The translations under genes were made by a program, and so were the position numbers. The notes beneath the pieces are model-generated. The model was not told the origin of the DNA and made no database searches. It saw only the letters and a program-made list of their open reading frames with translations. From positions 90,340 through 154,339 of the forward strand of contig NZ_JBJJBQ010000008.1 in NCBI RefSeq assembly GCF_045446075.1: 64,000 bases of DNA, given 5' to 3'. This DNA comes from Flavisericum labens (GTDB lineage: Bacteria > Bacteroidota > Bacteroidia > Flavobacteriales > Flavobacteriaceae). Below are positions 34,075 through 42,126 of the stretch, piece after piece (the first letter of the stretch is position 1; the number at the start of each line of letters is the position of its first letter).

Positions 34075-34125
34075 AAGCGGCGCACTGAATGTTAAATGTT
34101 TAAGTTTCAAATATATTGAAAAATT

Positions 34126-34154
34126 TACCACATCTTACCACATCTTACCACTTT
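34126..34154 (-). promoter_or_regulatory. Probable MraZ operator (three TGGTA repeats)
   Basis: On the minus strand TGGTA occurs at 34150-34146, 34140-34136 and 34130-34126, each pair separated by the same five bases (AGATG), so the repeats are exactly 10 bp apart. MraZ in E. coli binds three TGGGN units with 5-base spacers upstream of mraZ. The spacing and position match. Confidence 0.75.
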
Positions 34155-34366
34155 GTTGATAAATTTTCGACCAAACCCACATTTTATCGAGTTGAGTTTT
34201 TAAAAAACCTAGCAGGGGCTTTTACTGGCGTTCTTTTTAGGAAACTAAAAACAGAGGCATCTTAATTGTTAACATCTTCTTGGAATAAAAAATTCTTATT
34301 ATTCAGAATTGAAATAACAATTTTGGACGAAAAAAATTAATATGATGGATTTTTGAATGAATTAAC

Positions 34367-34374
34367 TATATTTG
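34367..34374 (+). promoter_or_regulatory. Candidate -7 box of the hydrolase gene
   Basis: TATATTTG fits TAnnTTTG and lies 27 bases before the ATG at 34401. No good -33 TTTG at normal spacing is seen. If real, the ATG at 34353 is upstream of the transcript start. Confidence 0.45.
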
Positions 34375-34400
34375 TTTTTAACGAACGACTAACACTATTA

Positions 34401-35165
34401 ATGGCGCATCGATTAAAAAAAGAGCAGAACTACAACTATATTGAATCAGGCGAAGGCACACCTATAATTGTGCTACATGGTTTAATGGGTGGCTTAAGTA
34501 ATTTTGATTCGGTTACTGATTATTTCAGTTCGAAAGGATATAAAGTCCTAATCCCCGAGTTACCGATTTATAGCATGTCGCTAATAAAAACTAATGTAAA
34601 AAGTTTTGCAAAACATTTACACGATTTTATTGAGTTTAAAGGCTATAAAGACGTCATTTTATTAGGAAATTCCTTAGGCGGCCATATTGGGCTTTACCAC
34701 ACCAAAATGTTTCCCGAAAGCGTTAAAGCCCTTATTATTACGGGCAGCTCTGGTCTTTATGAAAGCGCCATGGGCAGCGGATACACCAAACGCAGTGACT
34801 ATGAGGTTATTAAAAAGAAAGCTCAGGACGTTTTTTACGACCCTAAAGTAGCCACAAAAGAAATTGTAGATGGTGTTTACGAAACCGTAAACGACCGCAA
34901 TAAGCTTATAAAGACTTTAGCTATTGCGAAAAGCGCCATACGCCATAATATGTCGAAGGACTTACCAAAAATGACTACGCCTACATGTATCATTTGGGGG
35001 AAAAACGATAATGTTACACCACCCCAAGTTGCAGTAGAATTCAATGACCTATTACCAGATTCTGAATTGTTTTGGATTGACAAATGTGGACACGCCGCCA
35101 TGATGGAACATCCCGACGAATTCAACCAAATTATGAATGATTGGTTGGAGAGAAAAGGTTTTTAA
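34401..35165 (+). CDS. Alpha/beta-fold hydrolase
   Basis: 254 residues from the ATG at 34401 (MAHRLKKEQNYNYIESGEG); an upstream ATG at 34353 lies before the candidate promoter. Features: HGLMGGLSNF oxyanion region, nucleophile in GNSLGG, acid in WGKNDNVTPP and His in CGHAAMMEHP. These fit the lipase/esterase or hydrolase group acting on small esters or C-C bonds; the substrate is unknown. It is divergent from mraZ and 73 bases upstream of engB, a common flavobacterial neighbourhood. Confidence 0.87.
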   Translation: MAHRLKKEQNYNYIESGEGTPIIVLHGLMGGLSNFDSVTDYFSSKGYKVLIPELPIYSMSLIKTNVKSFAKHLHDFIEFKGYKDVILLGNSLGGHIGLYHTKMFPESVKALIITGSSGLYESAMGSGYTKRSDYEVIKKKAQDVFYDPKVATKEIVDGVYETVNDRNKLIKTLAIAKSAIRHNMSKDLPKMTTPTCIIWGKNDNVTPPQVAVEFNDLLPDSELFWIDKCGHAAMMEHPDEFNQIMNDWLERKGF

Positions 35166-35238
35166 AGTCTTTTATAGTTTCTTTTCCGTTGAAAAAACTC
35201 AATTTATCAAAGCCCCAGTTTAGAGGAATAAATTCATT

Positions 35239-35838
35239 ATGAAAATAAAATCTGCCGAATTCGTAGTAAGTAATTCTGACGTGACCAAATGCCCAAAAAG
35301 CAGTCTACCCGAGTATGCTTTTATTGGTAGAAGTAATGTGGGCAAATCGTCGCTAATTAATATGCTTACTAGCAGAAAAAGCCTGGCTAAAACTTCTGGG
35401 AAACCTGGAAAAACACAACTCATCAACCATTTTTTAATTAACAAAAACTGGCATTTGGTTGATTTACCTGGTTATGGGTACGCCAAGGTTTCAAAAAGTT
35501 CGAAGAAAGTATTTCAAAAGTTCATCACCCAATATTTTAGCTTTCGAGAACAATTAGTCACAGCATTTGTTTTGGTTGATATTAGACACAAGCCCCAGCC
35601 CATAGATTTAGATTTTATGCAATGGATGGGCGAAAATAACATACCGTTCTCTATTATTTTCACGAAGGCAGATAAACTAAAGCCCGGAGCCATCATAAGA
35701 CATGTTGCAGATTATAAAAACACTCTTTTAGAGTTCTGGGAAGACATGCCCAATTACTTTATCACCTCATCTACAAAAAACATGGGGCAAGATGAGCTTT
35801 TGGAGTATATTAATGAATTGAATGGCAACATAGCTTAA
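35239..35838 (+). CDS. engB: Ribosome biogenesis GTPase EngB/YsxC
   Basis: 199 residues, the usual length. GTPase needed for 50S ribosome assembly. G1 GRSNVGKSSLIN, G2 SGKPGKTQLINHF, G3 VDLPGYGYAKVS, G4 TKADKL and G5 ITSSTKN, in the expected order. It follows the hydrolase gene on the same strand and is convergent with the ABC permease gene. Confidence 0.97.
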   Translation: MKIKSAEFVVSNSDVTKCPKSSLPEYAFIGRSNVGKSSLINMLTSRKSLAKTSGKPGKTQLINHFLINKNWHLVDLPGYGYAKVSKSSKKVFQKFITQYFSFREQLVTAFVLVDIRHKPQPIDLDFMQWMGENNIPFSIIFTKADKLKPGAIIRHVADYKNTLLEFWEDMPNYFITSSTKNMGQDELLEYINELNGNIA

Positions 35839-35859
35839 CATAAAGGAACATAACAAAAA

Positions 35860-36951
35860 TCACCCTTTTACATCCAACGCATCCCTTAGGGCATTTCCAA
35901 TCAACATAAACGCCATCACCAAACTCATTATACAAAGGCCAGGAATAATTGCCAAATAAGGCTTTCCTAAAATAATGTAATTGTAGTGGTCCTTAATCAT
36001 CGCACCCCAACTGGCCATGGGCGGCTGTGCACCAATACCCAAAAAACTCAATCCACTTTCTATTAAAATAGCCGCTGCGAAGTTGGCTGCAGAAATAACT
36101 ATAACAGGAGCCATAATATTGGGCAAAATGTGCCTAACAATAATTCTAAAATCGGTATAACCTAAAGCTCTTGCTGCTGTAACATATTGCATTTCCTTTA
36201 CGCTTATTATTTGTCCACGCACTACACGAGCTACCTCAACCCACATGGTCAAACCCACTGCGATAAAGACTTGCCAAAAGCCCTTGCCTAGAGCCAAAGT
36301 AATGGCAATAACCAGCAACAAAGTTGGTATTGACCAGGTCACATTAATTACCCACATAATTACGGCATCTACCTTACCCCCAAAATACCCAGCAAGACTC
36401 CCCATTAAAATACCGATAACCAAGGAAATAAATACAGCAACAAAACCAATAAAAAAGGATATGCGGGCCCCAACCAAAACTCGACTGAGCAAATCACGCC
36501 CATATTTATCAGTACCGAACAAAAACGTTTTTTCGGATAAGTATTCTTTAACCGAACTTTCAGGAAAAGCAGATAACTCTATGGTTTTTTCTGCCCCTTC
36601 CAAACCATCGGCTGCGTATTCATTGTAATTTAAGACACCATCTTTTACTCTGTATTCGGAAATAGGCACTTCGGTAGTTGAATTTTTATTTCCGAAGAAA
36701 ACTTCATCTAAAAAAGATTGATTATTCTGAACTTCGGAAGGCAATGTTAGCATTTTTACTTTAAAACCCGGCTTTTTTGAATGAATAGACAAATGCATTT
36801 GGTTGGCATACTGTGAACTGTCTGGAGAAAAAACATAGGCAAAAACAGAAATAAACCCAACCAAAATAATAAAAAAGAAACTAAAAACGCCCCAAAAATT
36901 CTTTCTGAATTTTTGGAGCGCCAAGTGTTTTAGTGAGCCCGATTTACTCAT
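35860..36951 (-). CDS. ABC transporter permease, DppC/OppC type
   Basis: 363 residues with about six membrane segments: one near residues 18-38, a long extracytoplasmic part (about 40-165), then the permease core. The EAA-type loop reads AARALGYTDFRIIVRHILPNIMAPVI, and an SFLGIGAQPP segment is typical of oligopeptide/nickel-family permeases. No ATPase, partner permease or binding-protein gene is adjacent, so its partners must lie elsewhere. It starts 12 bases after the protease gene ends, so the two may be co-transcribed. Confidence 0.85.
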   Translation of the reverse strand: MSKSGSLKHLALQKFRKNFWGVFSFFFIILVGFISVFAYVFSPDSSQYANQMHLSIHSKKPGFKVKMLTLPSEVQNNQSFLDEVFFGNKNSTTEVPISEYRVKDGVLNYNEYAADGLEGAEKTIELSAFPESSVKEYLSEKTFLFGTDKYGRDLLSRVLVGARISFFIGFVAVFISLVIGILMGSLAGYFGGKVDAVIMWVINVTWSIPTLLLVIAITLALGKGFWQVFIAVGLTMWVEVARVVRGQIISVKEMQYVTAARALGYTDFRIIVRHILPNIMAPVIVISAANFAAAILIESGLSFLGIGAQPPMASWGAMIKDHYNYIILGKPYLAIIPGLCIMSLVMAFMLIGNALRDALDVKG

Positions 36952-36963
36952 AAATAAATCAAC

Positions 36964-39123
36964 TTAGTTTTTAACAGCACCTTTGGTAGCTGCAACTTTT
37001 TTTATTGGATATGACATTTTTAAATCTACAAGAACATTCAAGGCTTCTTCAATGTAAACATCTTTACTTAAGCTTTGGTGCCAACGTTCCCGTTTTTCTT
37101 TCAAGTCGGTGGTATCTTGCGCAAACAATTGTTTTTCATAGCCCGTTGAATCGAAAGTTAAATTGCTTTTATAGTCTGATATGGCATCAAATTTTTTCGA
37201 TTCTTCCTCGTTCGCTTCTATTTGAGCTTTGTAAGTTTTGTAGTTTAACGAATAAAGCGTTTCGTCTATTTTACTTTTAACCCATTTAGCATTTTCTTCA
37301 ATAAGCTTTAATTGCTCATTATCGCTCATACGCTGTTTACTTTTTTCAACAGTGGTATCATAATCGAAATAGTTTTCCCAGGGTGAATATACTGCCGCAT
37401 CAATCTCATCGTAAGGCAATGGATTATCTTTATCCTTTTCACCTACTTCAATAAAACTGAACCGCCCAGGAACTTTAACATCACTTTTCACGCCTTCTAA
37501 CTGCACAGAACCGCCATTGATTCTATAATATTTTTGAGTTGTCAAGGCCAAGGCGCCTAAATCACCACTCGTATTGTTTCTCAGCATGTTATTTAAGTTA
37601 ATAACATTTTGCACAGTACCTTTTCCGTAGGTTTGCTTACTTCCAATTATGATGGCTCGCTTGTAATCTTGCATAGCGGCTGCCATAATTTCTGAGGCTG
37701 AAGCCGATATTTCGTTAACCAAAATCACCAATGGACCATCCCAAACTATTGATTTATCCCGGTCTTTCAATACTTCTTTGGCTTTGCCTGTTGAGCGCAC
37801 TTGCACTATAGGCCCTTCTTTTATGAACAATCCTGCCATATCTACAACCGTTGGCAGAGAGCCTCCTCCATTATTTCTAAGATCTAAAACCAAACCTTGC
37901 ATGCCTTCAGCCTTTAAACGCTCAATCTCTTCTCTAACGTCCTTTGCAGCATTTACGTTTTTGTAGTCTTGAAAATCAACATAAAACGCGGGCAAATTAA
38001 TCACACCAAACTTTTGCCCTTCTTTGTCAACCACGGAAGATTTGGCATAAGTTTCAACCAATTCAACCACATCGCGGGTAATGACAACGTCCTTTATTGT
38101 TCCATCAACCTTTTTAACAGTAAGGGTAACTTTGGTCCCTTTGGGGCCTTTAATGTATTTAATAGCATCATTAATTCTCATTCCCACGATACTTATTGGG
38201 AATTCTTCGTCTTCTTGTTTTACTTTCAAAATAACATCTTCAACATCCAATTCTTTACTGCGCCAAGCTGGACCACCAGAAATAAGTTCAACAATTTTAA
38301 TGTAGTCCATTCTTTTTTGTAGTCTAGCACCAATGCCTTCTAATTTACCAGACATTCGTTGATCAAAATCTTCTTTGTTTTTTGGTGCCAAATAATAAGT
38401 ATGGGGGTCAAATTCTTCAACGATGGTGTTTACATAAACCGCAAACCAATCTTCACGTTTTAAATCTTCTAAACTGTCATTGAAATAAATATCTATTGAG
38501 TTCAAAGTAGCTTGTCTAGACTCTTTTTCAATTTCAGCTTCGGTTTTCATAACGTGACTAGCATCATTCTCCTTGGCCTGTTTTTCCTGCTTCATCAAAT
38601 CATCATAATTGGACAAAGTAGAAAACTTAAGTTGCTTTCTCCAGCGCTCTTTCATTTCTTTTTTGTTTTTTGAGAAAGTACTTTTTTCATAATCCGTTTC
38701 GAATTCCTCATCAATGGTATAATCAAATGGTTTTGAAAGCACCTCTCTATAGATTTCCTTCGCTTCAGCAATACGCTTCAACATTCGTTCGTGCACCACA
38801 TTGAAAAAAGTAATATCGGTCGCTTTAAGCTGATCATCGATATCCAATTTGAATTTTTCAAAATCTTTGTAATCAGACTCATAGAAATACCGCTTAACAG
38901 GATCAAGAACCTCTATATAGTCAGTAAACAATTCTACAGAAAATTCATCATCAAAATCAACAGGATCATAATGCCCTTGTTCTAAAACAAAAGTTATAAT
39001 TTGGACCAGTAATTTATCCTTATCTGGATTACTGAATTTTTTAGTAGTAAAACTGCAAGAGGCAAAAGCCAATAACAACAAGATTAACAGTGCATTATAA
39101 TTCCTTTTCATAATATTTCTCAT
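36964..39123 (-). CDS. prc: C-terminal processing (tail-specific) protease, Prc type
   Basis: 719 residues; the fifth codon Met (39111) is an equally good start. Signal with lipobox (LAFASC), so probably an envelope lipoprotein. Order: helical N-terminal domain, a PDZ domain (about 245-335, ERISGGPAWRS and GMRINDAIKYIKGPKGT), then an S41 protease domain with catalytic Ser in EISASASEI and Lys in GSKQTYGKGTVQN, and a helical DUF3340-like tail. It cleaves envelope proteins at their C-termini. Product length fits Prc rather than short CtpA. Confidence 0.92.
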   Translation of the reverse strand: MRNIMKRNYNALLILLLLAFASCSFTTKKFSNPDKDKLLVQIITFVLEQGHYDPVDFDDEFSVELFTDYIEVLDPVKRYFYESDYKDFEKFKLDIDDQLKATDITFFNVVHERMLKRIAEAKEIYREVLSKPFDYTIDEEFETDYEKSTFSKNKKEMKERWRKQLKFSTLSNYDDLMKQEKQAKENDASHVMKTEAEIEKESRQATLNSIDIYFNDSLEDLKREDWFAVYVNTIVEEFDPHTYYLAPKNKEDFDQRMSGKLEGIGARLQKRMDYIKIVELISGGPAWRSKELDVEDVILKVKQEDEEFPISIVGMRINDAIKYIKGPKGTKVTLTVKKVDGTIKDVVITRDVVELVETYAKSSVVDKEGQKFGVINLPAFYVDFQDYKNVNAAKDVREEIERLKAEGMQGLVLDLRNNGGGSLPTVVDMAGLFIKEGPIVQVRSTGKAKEVLKDRDKSIVWDGPLVILVNEISASASEIMAAAMQDYKRAIIIGSKQTYGKGTVQNVINLNNMLRNNTSGDLGALALTTQKYYRINGGSVQLEGVKSDVKVPGRFSFIEVGEKDKDNPLPYDEIDAAVYSPWENYFDYDTTVEKSKQRMSDNEQLKLIEENAKWVKSKIDETLYSLNYKTYKAQIEANEEESKKFDAISDYKSNLTFDSTGYEKQLFAQDTTDLKEKRERWHQSLSKDVYIEEALNVLVDLKMSYPIKKVAATKGAVKN

Positions 39124-39289
39124 CTAATCAATTTTTAGTTGCTTCTATTAAGCACGACATATTTTTCACTAAAATAAAGAAAAAACCATGCCAATAAAGG
39201 TTATTGCCGCTAATTTTTTGTTAAAGGAATGAAATTGAACATTTCCTAAGTAATTTATGTATTTTAGCGATGATTTTTGAAAATAAATC

Positions 39290-40063
39290 ATGACAGAAAA
39301 ACCCCTTATTTTAGTAACAAATGATGATGGCATTAGCGCCCCAGGTGTTCGGGCTTTAATCAGTGTGATGAATACCATTGGCGATGTAGTAGTTGTGGCA
39401 CCTGATAGCCCGCAGAGTGGTATGGGTCATGCCATAACCCTAAATTCTACATTATTTGCCGAACAAATACGGCTTGATAATGGTCCACAGAAAGAATTCA
39501 GTTGCTCTGGTACACCAGCCGATTGTGTTAAAATTGCTATAAGGGAAATTTTAGACAGAACGCCAGACCTCTGTGTCTCTGGCATTAACCACGGGTCTAA
39601 CTCATCAATTAACGTAATATACTCCGGCACTATGAGTGCAGCTATTGAAGCGGGTATTGAAGGTATTCCCGCCATCGGTTTTTCATTACTTAATTATGAG
39701 TGGAATGCTGAATTTGAAGCCTCTAAGCCTTACGTGAAATCTATTGCAAAACAGGTTTTAAAGCATGGTTTACCCAATGGCATCGTGCTTAACGTTAACA
39801 TCCCAAATGTTCCCAAAGAAGGGATAAAAGGCATAAAAATTTGTAGGCAGGCCAAGGCCAATTGGGTAGAAGAGTTCGACAAACGACAAACGCCGCATGG
39901 GAAAGACTACTATTGGCTAACCGGAAAATTTGTTAATTTAGATGGAGGTGAAGATACTGACGAGTGGGCTTTGGAAAATGGTTATATCTCTTTAGTTCCA
40001 TCGCAATTTGATTTAACCGCACATCATTTTATAAAAGAAATGAATTCTTGGAATTTAAAATAA
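39290..40063 (+). CDS. surE: 5'/3'-nucleotidase SurE
   Basis: 257 residues. Metal-dependent phosphatase of nucleoside monophosphates. N-terminal VTNDDGISAPGVRAL (metal-binding DD), DSPQSGMGHAITL, SCSGTPADCVK, SGINHGSN and YSGTMSAAIEAGIEG are all canonical. It is the first of a plus-strand run followed by a small membrane protein gene and lpxB. Confidence 0.96.
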   Translation: MTEKPLILVTNDDGISAPGVRALISVMNTIGDVVVVAPDSPQSGMGHAITLNSTLFAEQIRLDNGPQKEFSCSGTPADCVKIAIREILDRTPDLCVSGINHGSNSSINVIYSGTMSAAIEAGIEGIPAIGFSLLNYEWNAEFEASKPYVKSIAKQVLKHGLPNGIVLNVNIPNVPKEGIKGIKICRQAKANWVEEFDKRQTPHGKDYYWLTGKFVNLDGGEDTDEWALENGYISLVPSQFDLTAHHFIKEMNSWNLK

Positions 40064-40105
40064 CTTTTGAATACCAAAAATTAATATTGAAAGATAACTA
40101 AATAA

Positions 40106-40390
40106 ATGAAAAAAGACCTCTTTATTGGTATGTTTGTTGGCTTGATTGCCAACGCCATGGGCTTGTTTTTTGCCGCAACCCTTTTAGGAAAAGGTGACGA
40201 TTTCACCACCGTAATAAAAGCCGCTTCAGCTGAAGGTTTTCTAGGAAAACTTATAAGTTTGGGTGCTATCTTAAACCTCATAGCTTTTTTCATTTTCATA
40301 AAAAAGAAAAAAGATTATCGAGCCAGAGGCGTATTACTTATAACGGTTTTTATCGCCGTATTTACTTTCGTTTTTAAATTATTTCAGTAA
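40106..40390 (+). CDS. Small membrane protein, unknown
   Basis: 94 residues with three hydrophobic segments: LFIGMFVGLIANAMGLFFAATLL near the N-terminus, LISLGAILNLIAFFIFI in the middle and GVLLITVFIAVFTFVF at the end. A charged lysine-rich turn (KKKKDYRAR) lies between the last two. No recognised domain. It lies between surE and lpxB with short gaps on both sides (42 and 36 bases), so it is probably co-transcribed with them. Confidence 0.7.
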   Translation: MKKDLFIGMFVGLIANAMGLFFAATLLGKGDDFTTVIKAASAEGFLGKLISLGAILNLIAFFIFIKKKKDYRARGVLLITVFIAVFTFVFKLFQ

Positions 40391-40426
40391 GTTTTAGCCC
40401 AACTAAATAATATACGCAACAGAGCC

Positions 40427-41539
40427 ATGAAATACTACATTATAGCAGGAGAAGCTTCGGGCGATTTGCATGGTTCTAATCTTTTAAAGGCCTTGTTCAA
40501 ATTGGATGCTGAAGCCGATATTAGGTTTTGGGGAGGCGATTTAATGGCTAATGCTGGCGGCACACTTGTAAAACACTATAAAGAACGCGCTTTTATGGGT
40601 TTTATTGAAGTTATCACCAACCTCAATAAAATTTTTAAAGATATTAGTTTCTGCAAAAGTGACATTGAGACGTTCAATCCAGATGTAATTGTTTTTATTG
40701 ATAATTCTGGGTTCAATTTGCGTATCGCTAAATGGGCAAAAGCCGCAGGATTTAAAACTCAATATTATATCTCCCCCCAAGTTTGGGCATCTCGTGCCAG
40801 TCGTGTAAAAGCAATAAAACGAGATATTGACGCTATGTACGTAATTTTACCATTTGTTAAACCTTTCTATAAAAAACACGGATACGATGTCACCTTTGTT
40901 GGACACCCTTTAATTGACGCCATTGCCAATAGAAATCAGGTTGGCGAATTTAAGTTTCGAGAAAAACACCAACTTGGGGAAAAACCCATAATAGCCTTAT
41001 TACCGGGAAGCAGAAAACAAGAAATAACCAAAATGCTCTCCGTTATGCTCAGTTTGGTTGACCATTACCCTGAATATCAATTTGTAATTGCTGGTGCACC
41101 AAGCCAAGAGCTTAGTTTTTATAAAACATTTATAAAATCAAGTAACGTTAAGTTTATCGACAACAAAACTTACGATTTATTAAGTATTTCAACCGCTGCA
41201 TTGGTAACTTCTGGAACGGCTACTTTAGAAACAGCGTTGTTTAAAGTACCGCAAGTTGTTTGCTATAAAGGAAGTGCCATTTCGTACCAAATAGCCAAAC
41301 GCATAATAACCTTAAAATTTATTTCGTTAGTCAATTTGGTGATGGACCGTGAAGTGGTTACTGAGCTCATTCAAAATGATTTCAACGAAAAGCGCCTAAA
41401 AGAAGAACTTGATAAAATTTTGAATTCAGAAAACCGAAAAAAAATCTTTTTGGACTATTACCAATTAGAAAAAGTATTGGGCGGTCGTGGCGCTAGTGAA
41501 AAAACTGCCAGATTAATTTATGAATCCATAAAATCTTAA
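40427..41539 (+). CDS. lpxB: Lipid-A-disaccharide synthase
   Basis: 370 residues. GT19 glycosyltransferase that joins UDP-2,3-diacylglucosamine and lipid X in lipid A synthesis at the inner membrane. Motifs: IAGEASGDLHGSNLLKAL, FWGGDLMANAGGTLV, ALLPGSRKQEI and the nucleotide-binding TSGTATLETALFKVPQVVCYKGS. Followed after 3 bases by the NlpC/P60 gene. Confidence 0.96.
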   Translation: MKYYIIAGEASGDLHGSNLLKALFKLDAEADIRFWGGDLMANAGGTLVKHYKERAFMGFIEVITNLNKIFKDISFCKSDIETFNPDVIVFIDNSGFNLRIAKWAKAAGFKTQYYISPQVWASRASRVKAIKRDIDAMYVILPFVKPFYKKHGYDVTFVGHPLIDAIANRNQVGEFKFREKHQLGEKPIIALLPGSRKQEITKMLSVMLSLVDHYPEYQFVIAGAPSQELSFYKTFIKSSNVKFIDNKTYDLLSISTAALVTSGTATLETALFKVPQVVCYKGSAISYQIAKRIITLKFISLVNLVMDREVVTELIQNDFNEKRLKEELDKILNSENRKKIFLDYYQLEKVLGGRGASEKTARLIYESIKS

Positions 41540-41542
41540 CCA

Positions 41543-42103
41543 TTGGCAAATCGCGTTGTTTTCTTGTTAATTTTACTAATTGGTTTCGGTAGTTGCAAAT
41601 CCTCGAAAAGAGCAAGACCGAGCAAAGTAATCATAACCAAAAAAGACACAAATGCTTCTACCGTTTCTATCAAGGAGGAAACAAATTCAGCCGAAACCCA
41701 AAAACGAACCAGCAAAGACGCCCCTGCCGATTATATTATTAATTATGCCAAACAGTTTGAAGGAGTGCGTTACAAATGGGGTGGCACGACCAAATCTGGA
41801 ATGGATTGCTCTGGCTTGGTTTACGAATCTTTTAAATCTTATGACATCATTTTGCCAAGAACATCAAAAGACATGGCTAAACGAGGCAAGAAAATAGCTT
41901 TGAAGAGAGTATTAAATGGTGATTTACTATTCTTTAAAACAGGAAACAGACGAAACTCCATTAATCATGTTGGGCTTATCGTGGCAATAAGAAACAATGA
42001 CATTGAATTTATTCACGCTACCAGTAGTAAAGGTGTTATTATTTCCAACTTAAACACCCCCTATTGGCTAAGTGCTTTTCATGAAGCTCGGCGCGTTTTA
42101 TAA
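41543..42103 (+). CDS. NlpC/P60 peptidoglycan hydrolase, lipoprotein
   Basis: 186 residues from a TTG start 3 bases after the lpxB stop. Lipobox GFGSC with Cys18, then a Lys/Thr-rich linker and an NlpC/P60 domain (about 62-186) with catalytic Cys89 (MDCSGLVYESF), His142 (NHVGLIVA) and polar third residue His158 (FIHATSSKG). Likely cleaves peptidoglycan stem peptides. The TTG start is supported because it gives a normal-length signal peptide. Confidence 0.88.
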   Translation: MANRVVFLLILLIGFGSCKSSKRARPSKVIITKKDTNASTVSIKEETNSAETQKRTSKDAPADYIINYAKQFEGVRYKWGGTTKSGMDCSGLVYESFKSYDIILPRTSKDMAKRGKKIALKRVLNGDLLFFKTGNRRNSINHVGLIVAIRNNDIEFIHATSSKGVIISNLNTPYWLSAFHEARRVL

Positions 42104-42126
42104 GATATTTTCATATCTTTCATTCC

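Noticed and set aside
34075..34131. GTG start for mraZ giving 175 residues
   Set aside because: The start would lie in the third operator-like repeat, and the extra 19 residues do not resemble MraZ.
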